DNA of 62,374 bases. It comes from Phoronis australis (lineage: Eukaryota; Phoronida; Phoronidae). Each line of letters begins with the position of its first letter. Position 1 is the first letter of the stretch. Position numbers and translations under genes: made by a program. Under the pieces are notes generated by a model that was not told where the DNA came from, searched no databases, and worked only from the letters and a program-made list of their open reading frames with translations. Shown one piece after another: positions 11,041 to 22,377 of the stretch. The stretch is taken from contig NMRA01001056.1 of the NCBI GenBank assembly GCA_002633005.1, forward strand, positions 1 to 62,374, given 5' to 3'.

Positions 11041-12290
11041 GACGCATTATGCCGTCATCTCCGTCGGTCCGTCCGGCGTCCGTCCGGCGTCCTTCCGTCC
11101 AGCGTCCGCTGCTCTATCTCCAAAACCCTTTGATGTACATTCATGAAATTTTGCACATGTGTTCTTATTATGGATGGGATGGCATGAGCGAAGTTTAGGA
11201 CGGATCCAACTACCGGTGTGCCCCCTAGTGGCAATTTTAGTTTTTTACATTTACCTCTATCTTAAAAGGTCCTCAATGTATTTTCATAAAATTAGAAATA
11301 TAATCACCTATTAGGGAGACGAAGCTATCCTCCCATTTTGACATAGTTTGCGCCACCTAGTGACCATTTTTACTGTTTTTAGTCTGCTTTTTGGTGTCCA
11401 TCCCTCTATCAACCAAACCACACCAAGGATGATTGTTAAAATTGGCATGTATGTTTTTATTATGTAGAGGATGGCTGACGATGATTTACCAATGACTTTG
11501 ACTACTGTGGCACCTCCTAGTGGCAGTTTTTTGTGCCCATGGCTGTATCTCCTTAACTGTTTGGAGCGTCTTTGCTAAATTTAGCAAATGTATTTATATG
11601 ATGTTAACAACGGATGACACCAACTTTCGGATGGATCTGACTGCCAGTGTGGCCCCTAGTGGCAATTTTCATTTTTTTAGGCTTGCCTCTGTGTCTTCAA
11701 AGATCCTCAACGGGTTATCAGAAAGTTTAGAATACAGGCATTTATTGGTGAGATGATGCTATCCTCCCGCTTTCGGATGGAATCGAGGAACTTTTGCGCC
11801 ACTTAGTGGCCATTTTTTCTGTTTTTGAGTCTTGTTTTTGGCGTCCACCCCTTGATCAACCGAACGATTCTGAGGATGACTTTGAAAATTGGTGTATATA
11901 TTCTCAGTGTGACGAGGACAGTTGACAGTAACGTATTTGACGACTGTAGCTCCTCCTAGTGGTAGTTTTGTTTTGTTTTGCGCCCATAGCTGCATCTCCT
12001 AAATTCACTGCAGGATCTTCATTAAATTTAGTAATTGTACTTATATGAAGCTAACAACAGATGATGACATCTTTCAGGCAGATCCAGTGAAGGCTGTGTC
12101 CCAAAGTGGCAATTCACTATTTTTTGTTTTCCTTAGTTTCTCTGAAGTTCCTTGACAGATTTTTATGAAATTTCGTAGTTTTCTATTAAAAAAGCGATGG
12201 CATGTACCCATTTTCGGATGGATTGGACTTTTTTCGCCCTGTGGTGGCTATTTTTATGAAACAAATAAACAACCCTAGAAGCACTCCGTT
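11040..12290 (+). repeat. Tandem array of ~435-445-bp units (about three copies)
   Basis: Marker phrases recur at regular spacing. ccctagtggcaatttt lies at about 11222 and 11655, with a degenerate form near 12100. gcgccac(c/t)tagtg(a/g)cc lies at about 11352 and 11796, with a degenerate form near 12234. Half-unit phrases cctcctagtgg lie at about 11513 and 11951. The array is preceded by a GC-rich microsatellite (cgtccggcgtccgtccgg, about 11050-11110). Units have diverged by point changes, so the array is old. A related fragment lies at 30880-31035. No coding potential is evident. Confidence 0.75.
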
Positions 12291-13050
12291 TGCGGTGCAT
12301 TTGTGGGCACATTTCAATGCTCTGCATTGCTCTTGTTAATCATTTAATGATATTCTACTAAGTTTCATGCAAGGAGAAGCAAAATGTTGTTGTTTGTAAT
12401 GGTCCCGGGTAAGTTCGAATGTAGTTACGCCTGAAAGTGAACTGCGCTGTTACTCGCGATTGATTAAGTCTACTAACGGGGAACCGAGAACTGTACAATC
12501 TGAGTGTAAACAGGTCCTACGTATTATTTTTTCTGGAGTATCCTTAATTCTCACCAGTTATTTATTTCTCTGTTATCAGGAGTTCTGAGACTCAGCTCAG
12601 ACGATGCATCATGTGGCGTACGAACTTGAATTCAAAAAGGAATTATATGAGTTGATGGCCTTTGCATAGTAAGACACCAAACTAAGTTTGAAAATTAATG
12701 TTCTGTTTTGGCCCCAGCTATGAATGGTATTCGTAAAACACCCTTTTGCTATGTATCTTTCAAATGTTTAAACTTCCAAAAGCTGCCATCTTCTTTTACT
12801 TGGGATCAGTGTGCCTCATGCTATCAGAGAGAGATGAAGAGTTATATTTACACATGAGGCGATTTTTTTTTCAAATGAGACTATCTTATTTAGCCTCAAA
12901 GTGTGTGGAACGGTTCCGCACTTTTTATATCCACTTAGGGCCATAAAAATGGTATGAAATAAATCTATACCTTACCCTAAACGTGTTTACAATGTTACAT
13001 TTTTGTTACCTCCATTAGCATTTTCTTAATTAGAAGTTCAATTTTTGCCA
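12291..13050. other. No recognisable gene
   Basis: AT-rich sequence. A 66-codon plus-strand frame at 12746-12946 has no recognisable motif and I do not call it. Confidence 0.45.
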
Positions 13051-13225
13051 TGCGGATTATTCCGCACTGACTGGAATATTCCTCACTGACTGCGGAATAT
13101 TCAGCACTGACTGCGGTATATTCTACACTGACTGCGGAATATTCCGCACTGTCAGCGGAATATTCCGCACTGTCTGCGGAATGTTCTGCACTGACTGTGG
13201 AATATTCCGCAGATTTTGCTGAATA
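13051..13225 (+). repeat. 21-bp tandem satellite (GCGGAATATTCC type)
   Basis: About eight copies of a 21-bp unit reading tgcggaatattccgcactgac, with variants. Each unit contains the palindrome GGAATATTCC, overlapped by GCGGAATATTCCGC. The array ends exactly where a TIR-element end begins (taccgtaatcgtttggg, 13226). A sister array with a different 21-bp consensus lies at 27285-27460 beside the inverse end sequence. Confidence 0.85.
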
Positions 13226-15538
13226 TTACCGTAATCGTTTGGGTTAACGCCCATGCTCAGTTAACCGCCCATCCCCGACTTTAAGTGGATTTTTGATTTA
13301 ACCGCCCACTGCTTGGTTAAGCGCCCCCCTGCGATTTTTGAAGATTTCCAGTTAAGCGCCCACCTCTCGGTTAAGCGCCCATCCCCGACTTTTAAAGAAT
13401 GAAGATTTAGCGCCTAGTGCTAAGGAAACAGGCGATTCCCCAACTTTTAGAAAAAGATCGATGATCACAATGAGTGCAACGACGCCGGGACTCCGAGACG
13501 GTGGTTTAGCAATCTGAATTACAATACAGGTAATGAGTTATTGTCTTGGGTCAGGAACTCACTTCAAAATGTAATACTTGAACCTTTTTGTCACTTTATT
13601 TTCTTCCCTTGTTTGCAAAGTTTAAGAACGCCGCTGGCGTCAAAACCTCCGCGTTCAGCGACTTTGTCTGCCGCGCTGAGTTTCCGTCTGCAGTGCACTA
13701 GATAAAACTCATATTCGAAAAAAATCAGGCCAGAGAAGTGTGACATTGGTTTTGCCAACCCTCCAAATTCTATTAAGGTGGGAAGCTCTCGTATTTTGAA
13801 CAAATCTCACAACTCACGGAAAGATGTCAAATTCTCAATATTTTGATAAATATAACTGCAGGGTTATAGAGGATGTGGGGCGACCGAAGGGACAGTACAA
13901 GTGCCTTATTGGGTTACCGATTTCGTTGCTGCCTGTCGATTTCTGAATTCAAACGTTGGCAATAATGTATGTTTGTGTATGATTTTGAAGTAATAAAAAA
14001 CGGCTAGTCAAATTTTGTTTTTTGCTTATTGCATCTCAGTCAAACTGGTTAGCAGATTTAACTAATGTCGCTGGCCGTAAGCGTGACTGTGTGAATTATC
14101 GTTTCCACATCTCCTTTTTAGCCATCCAGAATAATTTTGTTTACACATTGGCGATTTTCAGCCTGAACCAAAATTCTTACCATTCGAGTCTGAAATATCT
14201 ACGACGTAAACTGCTTCACAATAGTGGGTAGGAAATTCACACAGCTAGTTACAAGGATGGGCTTAGGGAGCATCAAGCCGGGAAATATGGCTGTAGACTT
14301 GACATCGCAGTTTTGGGGAACATTGGCAACGGAGGAATATCGTAAAGAACTGGGTCTTTCGTAACAACAGCTTAAAAGCACATAGTCACGCCCTTTTTTG
14401 TTACTTCGGACTGTCGCTATGTGTGACTGATTTGTAGTGGTGCACGTGCGCAAGTTCCCACTCTTTGGAGTGCATGTTACCTTGACACCAACATGTGATT
14501 GACAGGTGACTCACACGTAGGCCCTACGTGCGTGCTGAATACCGCCACTATCTTTGGCCATAAAAAACGAGATGCATATTGAAAGAGGCCGTTATATTAC
14601 TTGACGGCATTTCCAAGTCACGATTGTCAGCCGACTGAGACATTGCGCGATAACAGCGGGACCGAACAGTGCCGCAGTGTGATATTACAAGTGATATCAG
14701 GGCTCGACGCTATTAAATTCGCCAGCTCGCATTTTGCCACCTAGCCAAAATCCCAGGTCGCATTTTCAAAATCCAGCTTGCATTCGTAAATGCCAGGTCG
14801 CAAAATTTTCCCAGCATTTTTAAGCGGCAAAATAGATTTTTTAGATCATTGAGAAAATGTTCAGATTATGCTCTTCCCTGCAGCGTTAAATACTCACAAA
14901 TTTCGGATCTCAAAATTGACTTCATTAATGCAGGTACGGCCTAACTGTTCTTCACGACCGCCATTGAAAGACTCTCGACTATAGCGCAAGGCAAGTTGCC
15001 GACGTGAAAGTTGAATCAGTGCTGTCTAACTGACTTGTGCATTCGAGAAGCTAAATTCGCGATGTGAAAAGTATCCGGGATTTTGTTAGATCTGACCTGC
15101 TACTGGCTGTCATAAAAGTCGTCAACAATTCAAACTAACTCGGGTAATGGCGAGTTTGGTCCTCAATACCTTCCAAGTACGGGAAAAATAGGTCAGTCAC
15201 AAAATGACATGCATGTCACTAGTGTTAACCTTCTTTCCGAGGTATAAAACAAAACCGGGGTTTGGTTTTTACATATTGTGAAAAGACGTTTTTGAAAACT
15301 GAAGTTGTGTAAAATGAAAGTGACACACCATATAAGCTGCATGTCAAATTTAAACCACACGCGGTCATTTGTAGTGCGCTATGATGGGCGCTAGGTTGAA
15401 CTGTGGGCGCTTAATTGGAAATTTTCAAAATTTAAGGGGGGACATTTAATAAATCAGTGAGCGCTTATTATGAAACACTTTAAGGGTAGGGAGTAGGCTT
15501 GTGCGTGAGCATAGTCGTAAACCTCAGTGTTTGCGGTA
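13226..15538 (+). mobile_element. TIR element with GCGCCC-rich ends (~2.3 kb)
   Basis: The left end reads TACCGTAATCGTTTGGGTTA, then repeated phrases ttaaccgcccatcccc and gttaagcgccca through about 13420. The right end near 15390-15538 reads, on the reverse strand, accgcaaacactgaggttta, then phrases that align with the left end at reduced identity. This suggests an old element with ~150-190-bp terminal inverted repeats and a TA target. The interior has no recognisable transposase. Sequence at 14395-14720 recurs in direct orientation at 26590-26900. Related single ends are seen at 27150-27279, 28973-29130 and 44704-44770. Confidence 0.5.
14110..14230 (+). repeat. Dispersed repeat pair, first copy
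   Basis: The phrase agccatccagaataattttg and the following ~110 bp recur in diverged form in direct orientation at about 15660-15780 (agccacccggaatgattttg). Both sit in or beside the GCGCCC element. No coding function was recognised. Confidence 0.45.
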
Positions 15539-15968
15539 ATAAGATATTAAAACGCTGCAATGGTATGAAACGTTATAATAATAGGATTTTCCGAGGCAAA
15601 CTCCATCTAGTAGGGGTGACTTTCTGGATATCGTTACCACCTTCTGTACATTGTACCCTTTTTAGCCACCCGGAATGATTTTGTTTTTAACTGCCCGCTT
15701 CAGCCGGAACAAGGTTGTTTCTATAGGAGTCTGAACATTTTACGGCGACGGTGGTTCGGGGAGCGAAAAGTTGCCGAGGGTGGGGGGTGTATAAAATGAA
15801 GAATGAAAAGTTCGCTAACTTGAACCACAATTTCGCATCTAGTTCCAGTTTAGTTGCAATAGCTGGCTACGGGCATAGAATCAGGGTTTACAGAACATCG
15901 ACCTCGGGAAACATCGGAACAGGAAAACGTCAGTTTTGGGTTATGTCGGTCCCGGGACATCGGGGGCC

Positions 15969-16349
15969 GGTCTCCAATCTTTTTACTCGAAATGGAACTC
16001 GAAATTAGGTTTGGCATTTTCAACTCTACTTTTGAGCGAACTCAAGATAAGTGTCTATTATTCTATGCTCGAGTACACAATAACTTACGTAGATAATTTA
16101 TTGCCCTTAGTTCACAGTTTATAAACCCAATATTAAAGCAATAAGTTCGAGTTTGAACTCGAAATTTCGAGTTTTTACTCGAGATTGTAGCACGAATATA
16201 AGGGTCATCAAGGGCAAACTTGAACTAAAAACTCCTATGCATAAACTATAATGTATTTGAGCACAGTCTGATAACCAATTATCTTAAGTTCGCACAAAAG
16301 GAGCAGAGAAATATTTTCAAGTTCGTTTCGAGTAGAAAGATTAGAGACC
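15969..16349 (+). mobile_element. Free MITE (~380 bp) with ~75-bp TIRs
   Basis: The left end ggtctccaatctttttactc and the right end (reverse strand) ggtctctaatctttctactc are the outer parts of ~75-bp terminal inverted repeats. These run inwards to a gaactcaagataag phrase on both sides. The centre has ttcgagtttgaactcgaaat and other self-complementary phrases. It has no coding capacity. The LTR retroelement begins 3 bp beyond its right end, so the LTR element may have inserted into or next to this MITE. Confidence 0.75.
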
Positions 16350-16352
16350 GGG

Positions 16353-17201
16353 TGTGGTGTAATGATTCGTGTTGCGGCCGACAGATGGCGCGCACGTGGT
16401 AGTAATTAAAACAACACACGAATACCTCAACCAATAAAATACGTCTATTAATTTGCAGCATTGTGATTTACAAACAATAGTTTACAATAAGTTGCGAGAC
16501 TGACGACTAACTGAATGAGACGCGATGTCACTTCTAGAGAAAGTACTAAACAACAATGTCACTAGTTACCAGTAGCAACCGCACATGCAAACACATTACA
16601 TTCGCAACAGAACTAACCCTCTAGAACAATCGCTAGGCTGGTTTGAATTGACTAACAGGCTGAGACCAACACCTGTGTTAAATGTCTATACCTCGGTTAT
16701 ATACTTTAGACTTGATTCGTGGGTTTTCTGTCCGGTCCTGGTACTCGTCTCTGCCGTTCACTGTCTGGAGATCGTGACTTCGCAGTTTTCGAAGACTCAA
16801 GTTGGCGTGTTCGGTGCAGTCTGGTTGGTCTGCTTCTGTTAGTGTCTTAAATAATACCTTTGGAGCCATCACGTGATGGTCCCACCTCTTTTAGTACATC
16901 TCTCTTATAACCAGCTAATTGACTATCCTATAGAAATTTCTTGCATAACTGCCACTCTTCTCAGATTTGCTAAACCAGGGATGTGCCTATCCTCTGAGGA
17001 ATCTCCATATAATCGCCACTCTAGAGGTATGTACATCCTTTAGGAATCTCAACTACCACAGAAGTATACACATCCCCTGGGAATAGACTAAGACATGTTT
17101 GCATGCACGTGGAGAACACAAAACAGAAGTATGCACATACCCTGGGAATATTTTAAGACATATTTGCATGCACGTGGAGGGCAGTGCCTCATTATATCAC
17201 A
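16353..17201 (-). repeat. 3' LTR (849 bp)
   Basis: On the plus strand it runs from TGTGGTGTAATG to ATTATATCACA, so on its own strand it begins TGTGATATAAT and ends CATTACACCACA with TG...CA ends. It contains two ~50-bp tandem units near 17050-17185, each with gcatgcacgtgg (a CACGTG box) and an ATGCAAA-type octamer motif. A TTATAAG sequence (reverse strand, about 16905-16912) is a TATA-box candidate. It differs from the 5' LTR by a missing tandem unit and scattered changes. Confidence 0.9.
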
Positions 17202-17666
17202 CTCCCCCTTTTGTTAAGCCAAAACATTTACACAATAAGTTTTTTGGAAGTCGTAAATTTTCCGACAATGCAAAGTTTCTCCCAGGTGATCGCCATACAA
17301 CTGCAATAGATACAAAAAAATTGAATGATAAAACAAGGGAAGTCGTCAGCCTCCAGATGATCGTTAAACAGGTTAACAAACAGCATCTCACAACGAAATA
17401 TCAACCACACTAAACTATCCCAACAATTAATATAATGGAACACACACATACAGTATGCTTCTGTCATCAAACTGAACTTTGTACCAACCCCTCATTACAT
17501 AATCAAATATACCCTATATCTATTGAAATTATAATTATGTTATAAATATGTTACAGTTTCCCTCAAACCAAATCTACCAAAATATTTCATATCATAACTG
17601 ATTAACTAAACGTGAAGGTGCCACCCCAAACTAAACTAACTGGAGGGGGTGGACCTGTGGCGTATG

Positions 17667-18041
17667 TTAGAAGCCTGCCGCCAACAGACTTTCAGGGACG
17701 TCTGCCACTGCTATGGGCATACGTTTCGGAGGGCGTCCCCCCAGCTCCACTTCCAAGCAAAATATACTAACTACGTCGCCTGTATGACCCCGGTTAGTGT
17801 ATTTAACCTGGGCGTACTCTACCCCCATTGCGCATGGGCCGCCCCACGCCTGACTGTCGCCCTGGAGCCCCTCGTACGCACGGTTCCGTGAATACCGGAC
17901 CCCAGCGAAGTCGCTTAATGATAGAACAGTCATATCAGCAGTCAGGTCCATGTGGAACATAATCCACTCGCCGTCCACGGAGGCATCGAGTCGTACCGCC
18001 GGCAGAGTTTTGTATACAACTTCCTGCTGCTGGGCTGCCAT
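17667..18041 (-). CDS. Unidentified 124-codon ORF between env and 3' LTR
   Basis: An uninterrupted ATG-initiated frame of 124 codons lies downstream of the env-like gene and upstream of the 3' LTR. The product starts MAAQQQEVVYKTL, has mixed composition with few basic residues, two cysteines, no signal peptide, no transmembrane segment and no zinc-binding pattern that I can see. Its short N-terminus resembles the start of the element's own gag (MAQQQQ), perhaps by chance. It is GC-richer than the flanking non-coding sequence (about 17200-17640 and 18060-18360). It is also one of the few frames in this element without a visible break. It may be an accessory gene, a captured host fragment or a chance frame. 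I do not recognise a family. Confidence 0.45.
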   Translation of the reverse strand: MAAQQQEVVYKTLPAVRLDASVDGEWIMFHMDLTADMTVLSLSDFAGVRYSRNRAYEGLQGDSQAWGGPCAMGVEYAQVKYTNRGHTGDVVSIFCLEVELGGRPPKRMPIAVADVPESLLAAGF

Positions 18042-18483
18042 TGTTGATCGTGTTCCTCTAATAGTTCCATATTTTATATATATGTTACGTATATCTTGTG
18101 ACTATTCGGAATGTTAATAACCACCACCTTCCTGGCAACTATCTAGCGTACTCTACTGTAAGGTTCAGTAGTACTACTACGATGTATACTGACAGCTCGA
18201 AGTCACATGGAGGTTTCCTTCTGGCCCTCTCCAGTTTCCGGATCCAAGGTAGGATACATACGTCGGACGAATTGCTTCATCTCGATTGCTTTGCCATTCC
18301 ACTGAGTCGATACGGTCGGGTGGTCGTCAGCACTGGGTTTCTCCCCAGCCGGTGACGTCTGTCAGGCATCGTTCGGTGCGCTCATGAGTGCGAATGCTGG
18401 CGGTGCACTTGCAACTGGGCGGCTACCATCGGTTGACACAGGCTGATACTGTTTGAGTTTGGCACATGCAATTTGTCTACGTT

Positions 18484-20291
18484 TCAAGAAAACAACCCCA
18501 AAATTAATAGGGATGCTGCTATTCCTAGAGCAACATATAACCAAAATTCATTGTTGGGGGTCCAAGGTTTTGGAATTTCCAAGTTTCGTAAATCAGTGAC
18601 TAAACCGTCCAGGGGAATTTCGGGTAAGTGAGCGAGACGTGGCAGTATTTTTACTTCCACATGTTTAGGAAAGGCTGCAATATAAGGAGACCACATCGTG
18701 AAGGATCCTTTTCGAATTCTCAAAACTCGAGCGAAGCTATCAGGGTGCTCGTATCTAGATTCCCTGTGAAAAGTTCCCAGGAGGGTCATAGTTGGGTTTG
18801 TGGCCTGGCATCCGTAATCGACGTGTATCATATTTACCCGAATGTCCACCGTAACTGATTTAGTGTTAGTGCGACTGTGGTTGCACAGGAGGGCAAATCT
18901 TGTAATCTCGTTACTAACTACAGCGTACCAGCCAGATCTCAGATATATGGCCTGTGGTAAGGCTATATTTGTTTTAATAGAAATACGACAGAGCCTTTTG
19001 ATAGCATCGTTAAACTTCATGAACAGAGCCACCACACAATCTTTGCTCAAATTAACAGGGCGTAACGGTTGTCGGGTTTCACAAAAATTAAGCGACGAGC
19101 ATGCCTTCATGCTGGCATAATCTAGTAAGCCATAAGACGTTCGTTCTTGATTTATGGCTTACGCCGTGGCCTCCAATGAATACTTTGCCAAAATGTGAGA
19201 GCGGTTGGAAATAGGGAATGGAGCCGGTAGATTATGAATTTGAAATAATTCCATCAAGCGTAAGTGTCAATTAATGAAATCCAAGATTCGTCCATTTTCC
19301 CACGCAGTATGACACGGGAGAGACTTATAATATTGGAACTGTACAACTCCGTGTCAGGATCAAAAGGTAATTTTAAATGGCGTGGAATATTTGTTCGTAT
19401 GTCCTTTAATAAATTGCGTAATGCTTCCGGTTGAACCACCGCTGGAGTAACTTGTCCTAGAGACACTATTCCTATTTGACTTTCAATGTGAGCTAAATAG
19501 CCTAAGGCTATTTGCGCTGCCAATTCCAAATGGTTTAAAATGAGTTCGAAGTGTATGTAACTCTGGGTGAAGACCGACAAATCCTGCATTTCATCATGTA
19601 GCATATCAGTCACGTTATTAAGACGTTCTATTTCATAAGTCGAAAGAATCAAGTCATTCAAGGTCTCTCGATTTCTATTTACTTTGGTTCTAGTGGCTTT
19701 CATTACGGTTACCCTTTTCAATGCGTTAGTGACAATCCTCTTTTGGTTCCTCACTATCATATCGATTGTTTCCCTAATAGCTTTAACATCATCATCAGTG
19801 GCTGTGCCAAATAGCCAATGACTGATTTTCCCCATAAAAGGCAGGAGACTCTGTTTGCTTCTGTTACCTCGAAATTGGGCCAAAGTGTTATAGCCAGTCA
19901 ACAACTCGTCTACGGCCTCTTTTGTGAATCTGATATCATCAATTTGTTTTCTCAATCTGGAAAAATATCCCAAGAAATTGACATCTTTGGGGTCAGCGTA
20001 CTTTTTCCTTACTTGAGTATGCGTATAGTAAGCATGTTCTATGTCCCGTGAAAACTGGGACATGAACTCAGAGAATTCGCTGAGGTCAATAAAACTCGTC
20101 ACCCACCAGTGTCCCCACGAACTATAAAATAAATTAATTTTCTCAAAAACTGCCCCATTTTTGACAATGACGCATTGCACGATACCAGCCAACAACAGCA
20201 AACCTGTTAATCGTTGCATTGTCTCTCTGAAACAACAATAGTCACTGAGGTTACTTAACTCGCTCCTCATTCTACTAAAAGTACTTGCCAT
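18484..20291 (-). pseudogene. env: Env-like fusion glycoprotein gene (F-type), broken
   Basis: Two open parts in different frames. The first (20291-19254, 345 residues) has a hydrophobic leader at about residues 25-43. A short basic segment at 141-146 follows, then an FMGKISHWLFGTATDDD block at about 152-168, which resembles the fusion-peptide region of baculovirus F and errantivirus envelope proteins. The second (19110-18484, 208 residues) contains conserved-looking cysteines, an LPQAIYLRSGWYAV segment and a C-terminal membrane anchor at about 186-208. The ~145 bp between the parts carries stops, including one at 19153-19155 in the second part's frame. The basic segment is not a clean furin consensus. 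Family knowledge: such envelopes allow membrane fusion in some metaviruses. This copy cannot make a full product from one frame. Confidence 0.75.
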
Positions 20292-20488
20292 GCCGAGAAC
20301 TGACTCGGATACCCTTAGATCAGATACGTTACGTATGAGTGCCCATGGCTATATAGTTTTCGGGAAACAGTCCCGTCCTTAATATTCAGATATAAGTATG
20401 CTATTAAAGTAGATGGTTCTGCTGAAATCTGAAACCTTAATTACTAATCGACCATTCTTAAATGTTTCTAACATCATCCGACACAAAT

Positions 20489-21295
20489 CTATAAATAAGC
20501 CGCGGAGGAATTTTGGGTTGTTTTTCTACACTTTCGGCTTCTCCTTTTGTCCAATCTCGCGAGGACGTTCACATCCATGTCGTCATCGTCTGGTCGTGGT
20601 CCCATGGCAATGTCCATATCTGTCTCATCCGACGGTATAGACTGTTCGTCGTTTGGTGCGGAGGGGTCCGTCATCGGATCCGACTCCGCTTTGGACTCGG
20701 GTCCTTCGCTTTCAGATGATGGGGTCCCTGGATCCTCCATCTGAGGTGCTGGCTTCGTCTGAGCCAACGTCTTCACTTGCCCCCTCTGTTGGAGCCTTCT
20801 TTGAAGTTCCGCTAAGTCATCGGAAGATGAATCCCCCTTCATTTGGCGGAAATGATCCTGCAGACCTTGCTGTGGTTCGTCGTCAGACACATCGCTTTCT
20901 TCACTAGAACTGGGAGGGACGGCGTAGCGCGCTCTTCTCATTTGTGGATAATCGTCGTCATTCACCTTCCAGTCGTCGATTTGTGCCCACCTCAAGTTGT
21001 CAATGTGTGACTTGGTGACTGTCCCATCTAACTGATTCCTGATGACATATGTTTTTTCAGACAGTCGTTCTAGGACGCGCCAATAACCTGTCCACTTAGG
21101 GTCCAGTTTGCTGGTTTTAGAATTATTTTTAAGGTACATGGGATCGCCAACTTTCAATTCAACCAAAACTCTACCTTTGTTCGCGGTAGCTAGTCTTTTG
21201 TTTTGATGGTGTTTTATCACCCGATAAACTCCTAAAAACTCTATGTTGGTTTTGTAGGATAACCTTATGTTATTCCTCGCCCACGTACTTAGCAC
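20489..21295 (-). pseudogene. Integrase C-terminal part with long acidic tail
   Basis: Residues from about 45 to 105 form the C-terminal integrase region. LKVGDPMYLKN is followed by WTGYWRVLERLSEKTYVIRN and HIDNLRWAQ, a GPY/F-like module of Ty3/Gypsy integrases. After that comes a ~160-residue tail rich in S, D, E and P, with arginine-rich patches at about 121-124 and 250-258. I see no chromodomain. The frame overlaps 21270-21611 by 26 bp in another frame, so a frameshift near 21270-21295 separates it from the integrase core. The tail could be a tether or a low-complexity extension; its function is not known. Confidence 0.65.
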
Positions 21296-22232
21296 GTGGC
21301 CGCATTATATTATGTACAGGAAGTTTAGGGTCTCTACTGAACATAAGAAAATAACTGCTATACCCAGTATAATTGGTATGAAAATTTAAGCATGACTCTG
21401 CTTGACTGAGATAGACATCCCATTGTTCCGGGTTTTCATGGCATAATTTACTCAAAATGTCACCAAGTACTTTGTGTGATCGTTCGACTCGGCCATGTGC
21501 TTTTGGATTGTAAAAACTTGTGGTAACATGCCGAATGTTAAATGATTCCAAAACATCTTTCACTGTTTTGTTTACAAATTCAGAGCCGTTGTCTGAGACC
21601 AAAATGTTCATTATACCGAATCTACAAAAGGTATCAGTGGTCAGGATTCATGCGATTGTGGCGGCACTCTTATCCGGCATCGGATACAACAATGTATAAT
21701 TTGAAAACCAGTCAGTCAGAGTCAAAATATATCGGTTACCACTGGGTGATGATTTCATAGGACCGACACAATCTATTGCTACTTGTTGCCAGGGGCCGTT
21801 CACAACATTAGACGCCCCTAGCGGAGATTTAACTGCTTTTAGATTTTGTTCCTGGCATGTAACGCATTCTGAAACATACTTCTCAATGTCTATAAACATT
21901 CTAGGCCAGAAATAACTGTTCCTAGACGACTGATATGTTCGATCTATCCCTGCATGTCCTAGTTGATCGTGATATTGTTTGATGACTAGCGACTGTAAAT
22001 GTTCAGAGACGTACAGACGAACCTTGACGTCGCCGTGATCGTCGGAAACATAATATAGAACATTTTCTTTGAGTAAATACTTATTTCCAATTCTTTTGCT
22101 AGGCTTAGGAAACGACAGTTCATCAATTATTGTCCTACACTCTTGATCTTTCTTTTGTTCCTCATGCATATTCAGTTCTAACTTAGGCATTTGCAATTCA
22201 GGGGTAAAATTAGGTATTGGAGGACTCTCCAT
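21270..22232 (-). pseudogene. pol: Integrase core, broken
   Basis: The first frame (22232-21648) has the HHCC zinc-binding region (H88, H93, C123, C126 in VSECVTCQEQN) and the first catalytic Asp in VAIDCVGPM. The second frame (21611-21270) begins with LVSDNGSEF and then NPKAHGRVERSHK. The second Asp (residue 7) and the Glu (residue 43) are separated by 35 residues, the classical D,D35E spacing. A stop and frame change between 21611 and 21648 break the gene, and upstream a stop near 22258 separates it from RNase H. All catalytic residues are present in the broken parts. Integrase would insert the cDNA into host DNA. Confidence 0.85.
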
Positions 22233-22377
22233 TTCATGAGATTTAGGATCAATTCAGCTGTTATCTACTACATTAACTTGTGCTATCGTAGCCTGAACCT
22301 CAAAAGTCCTATCGTCTATATCGAGAGTTTCCTCGTCAGTCGCATTATCGTCGTTGAAGGGCGCTCTGCTCAGCAAG

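Noticed and set aside
13051-13225. CRISPR-like array
   Set aside because: Contiguous 21-bp units without unique spacers; eukaryotic satellite, not CRISPR.
18098-20051. Plus-strand ORFs opposite env
   Set aside because: Shadows of the minus-strand env-like coding sequence.
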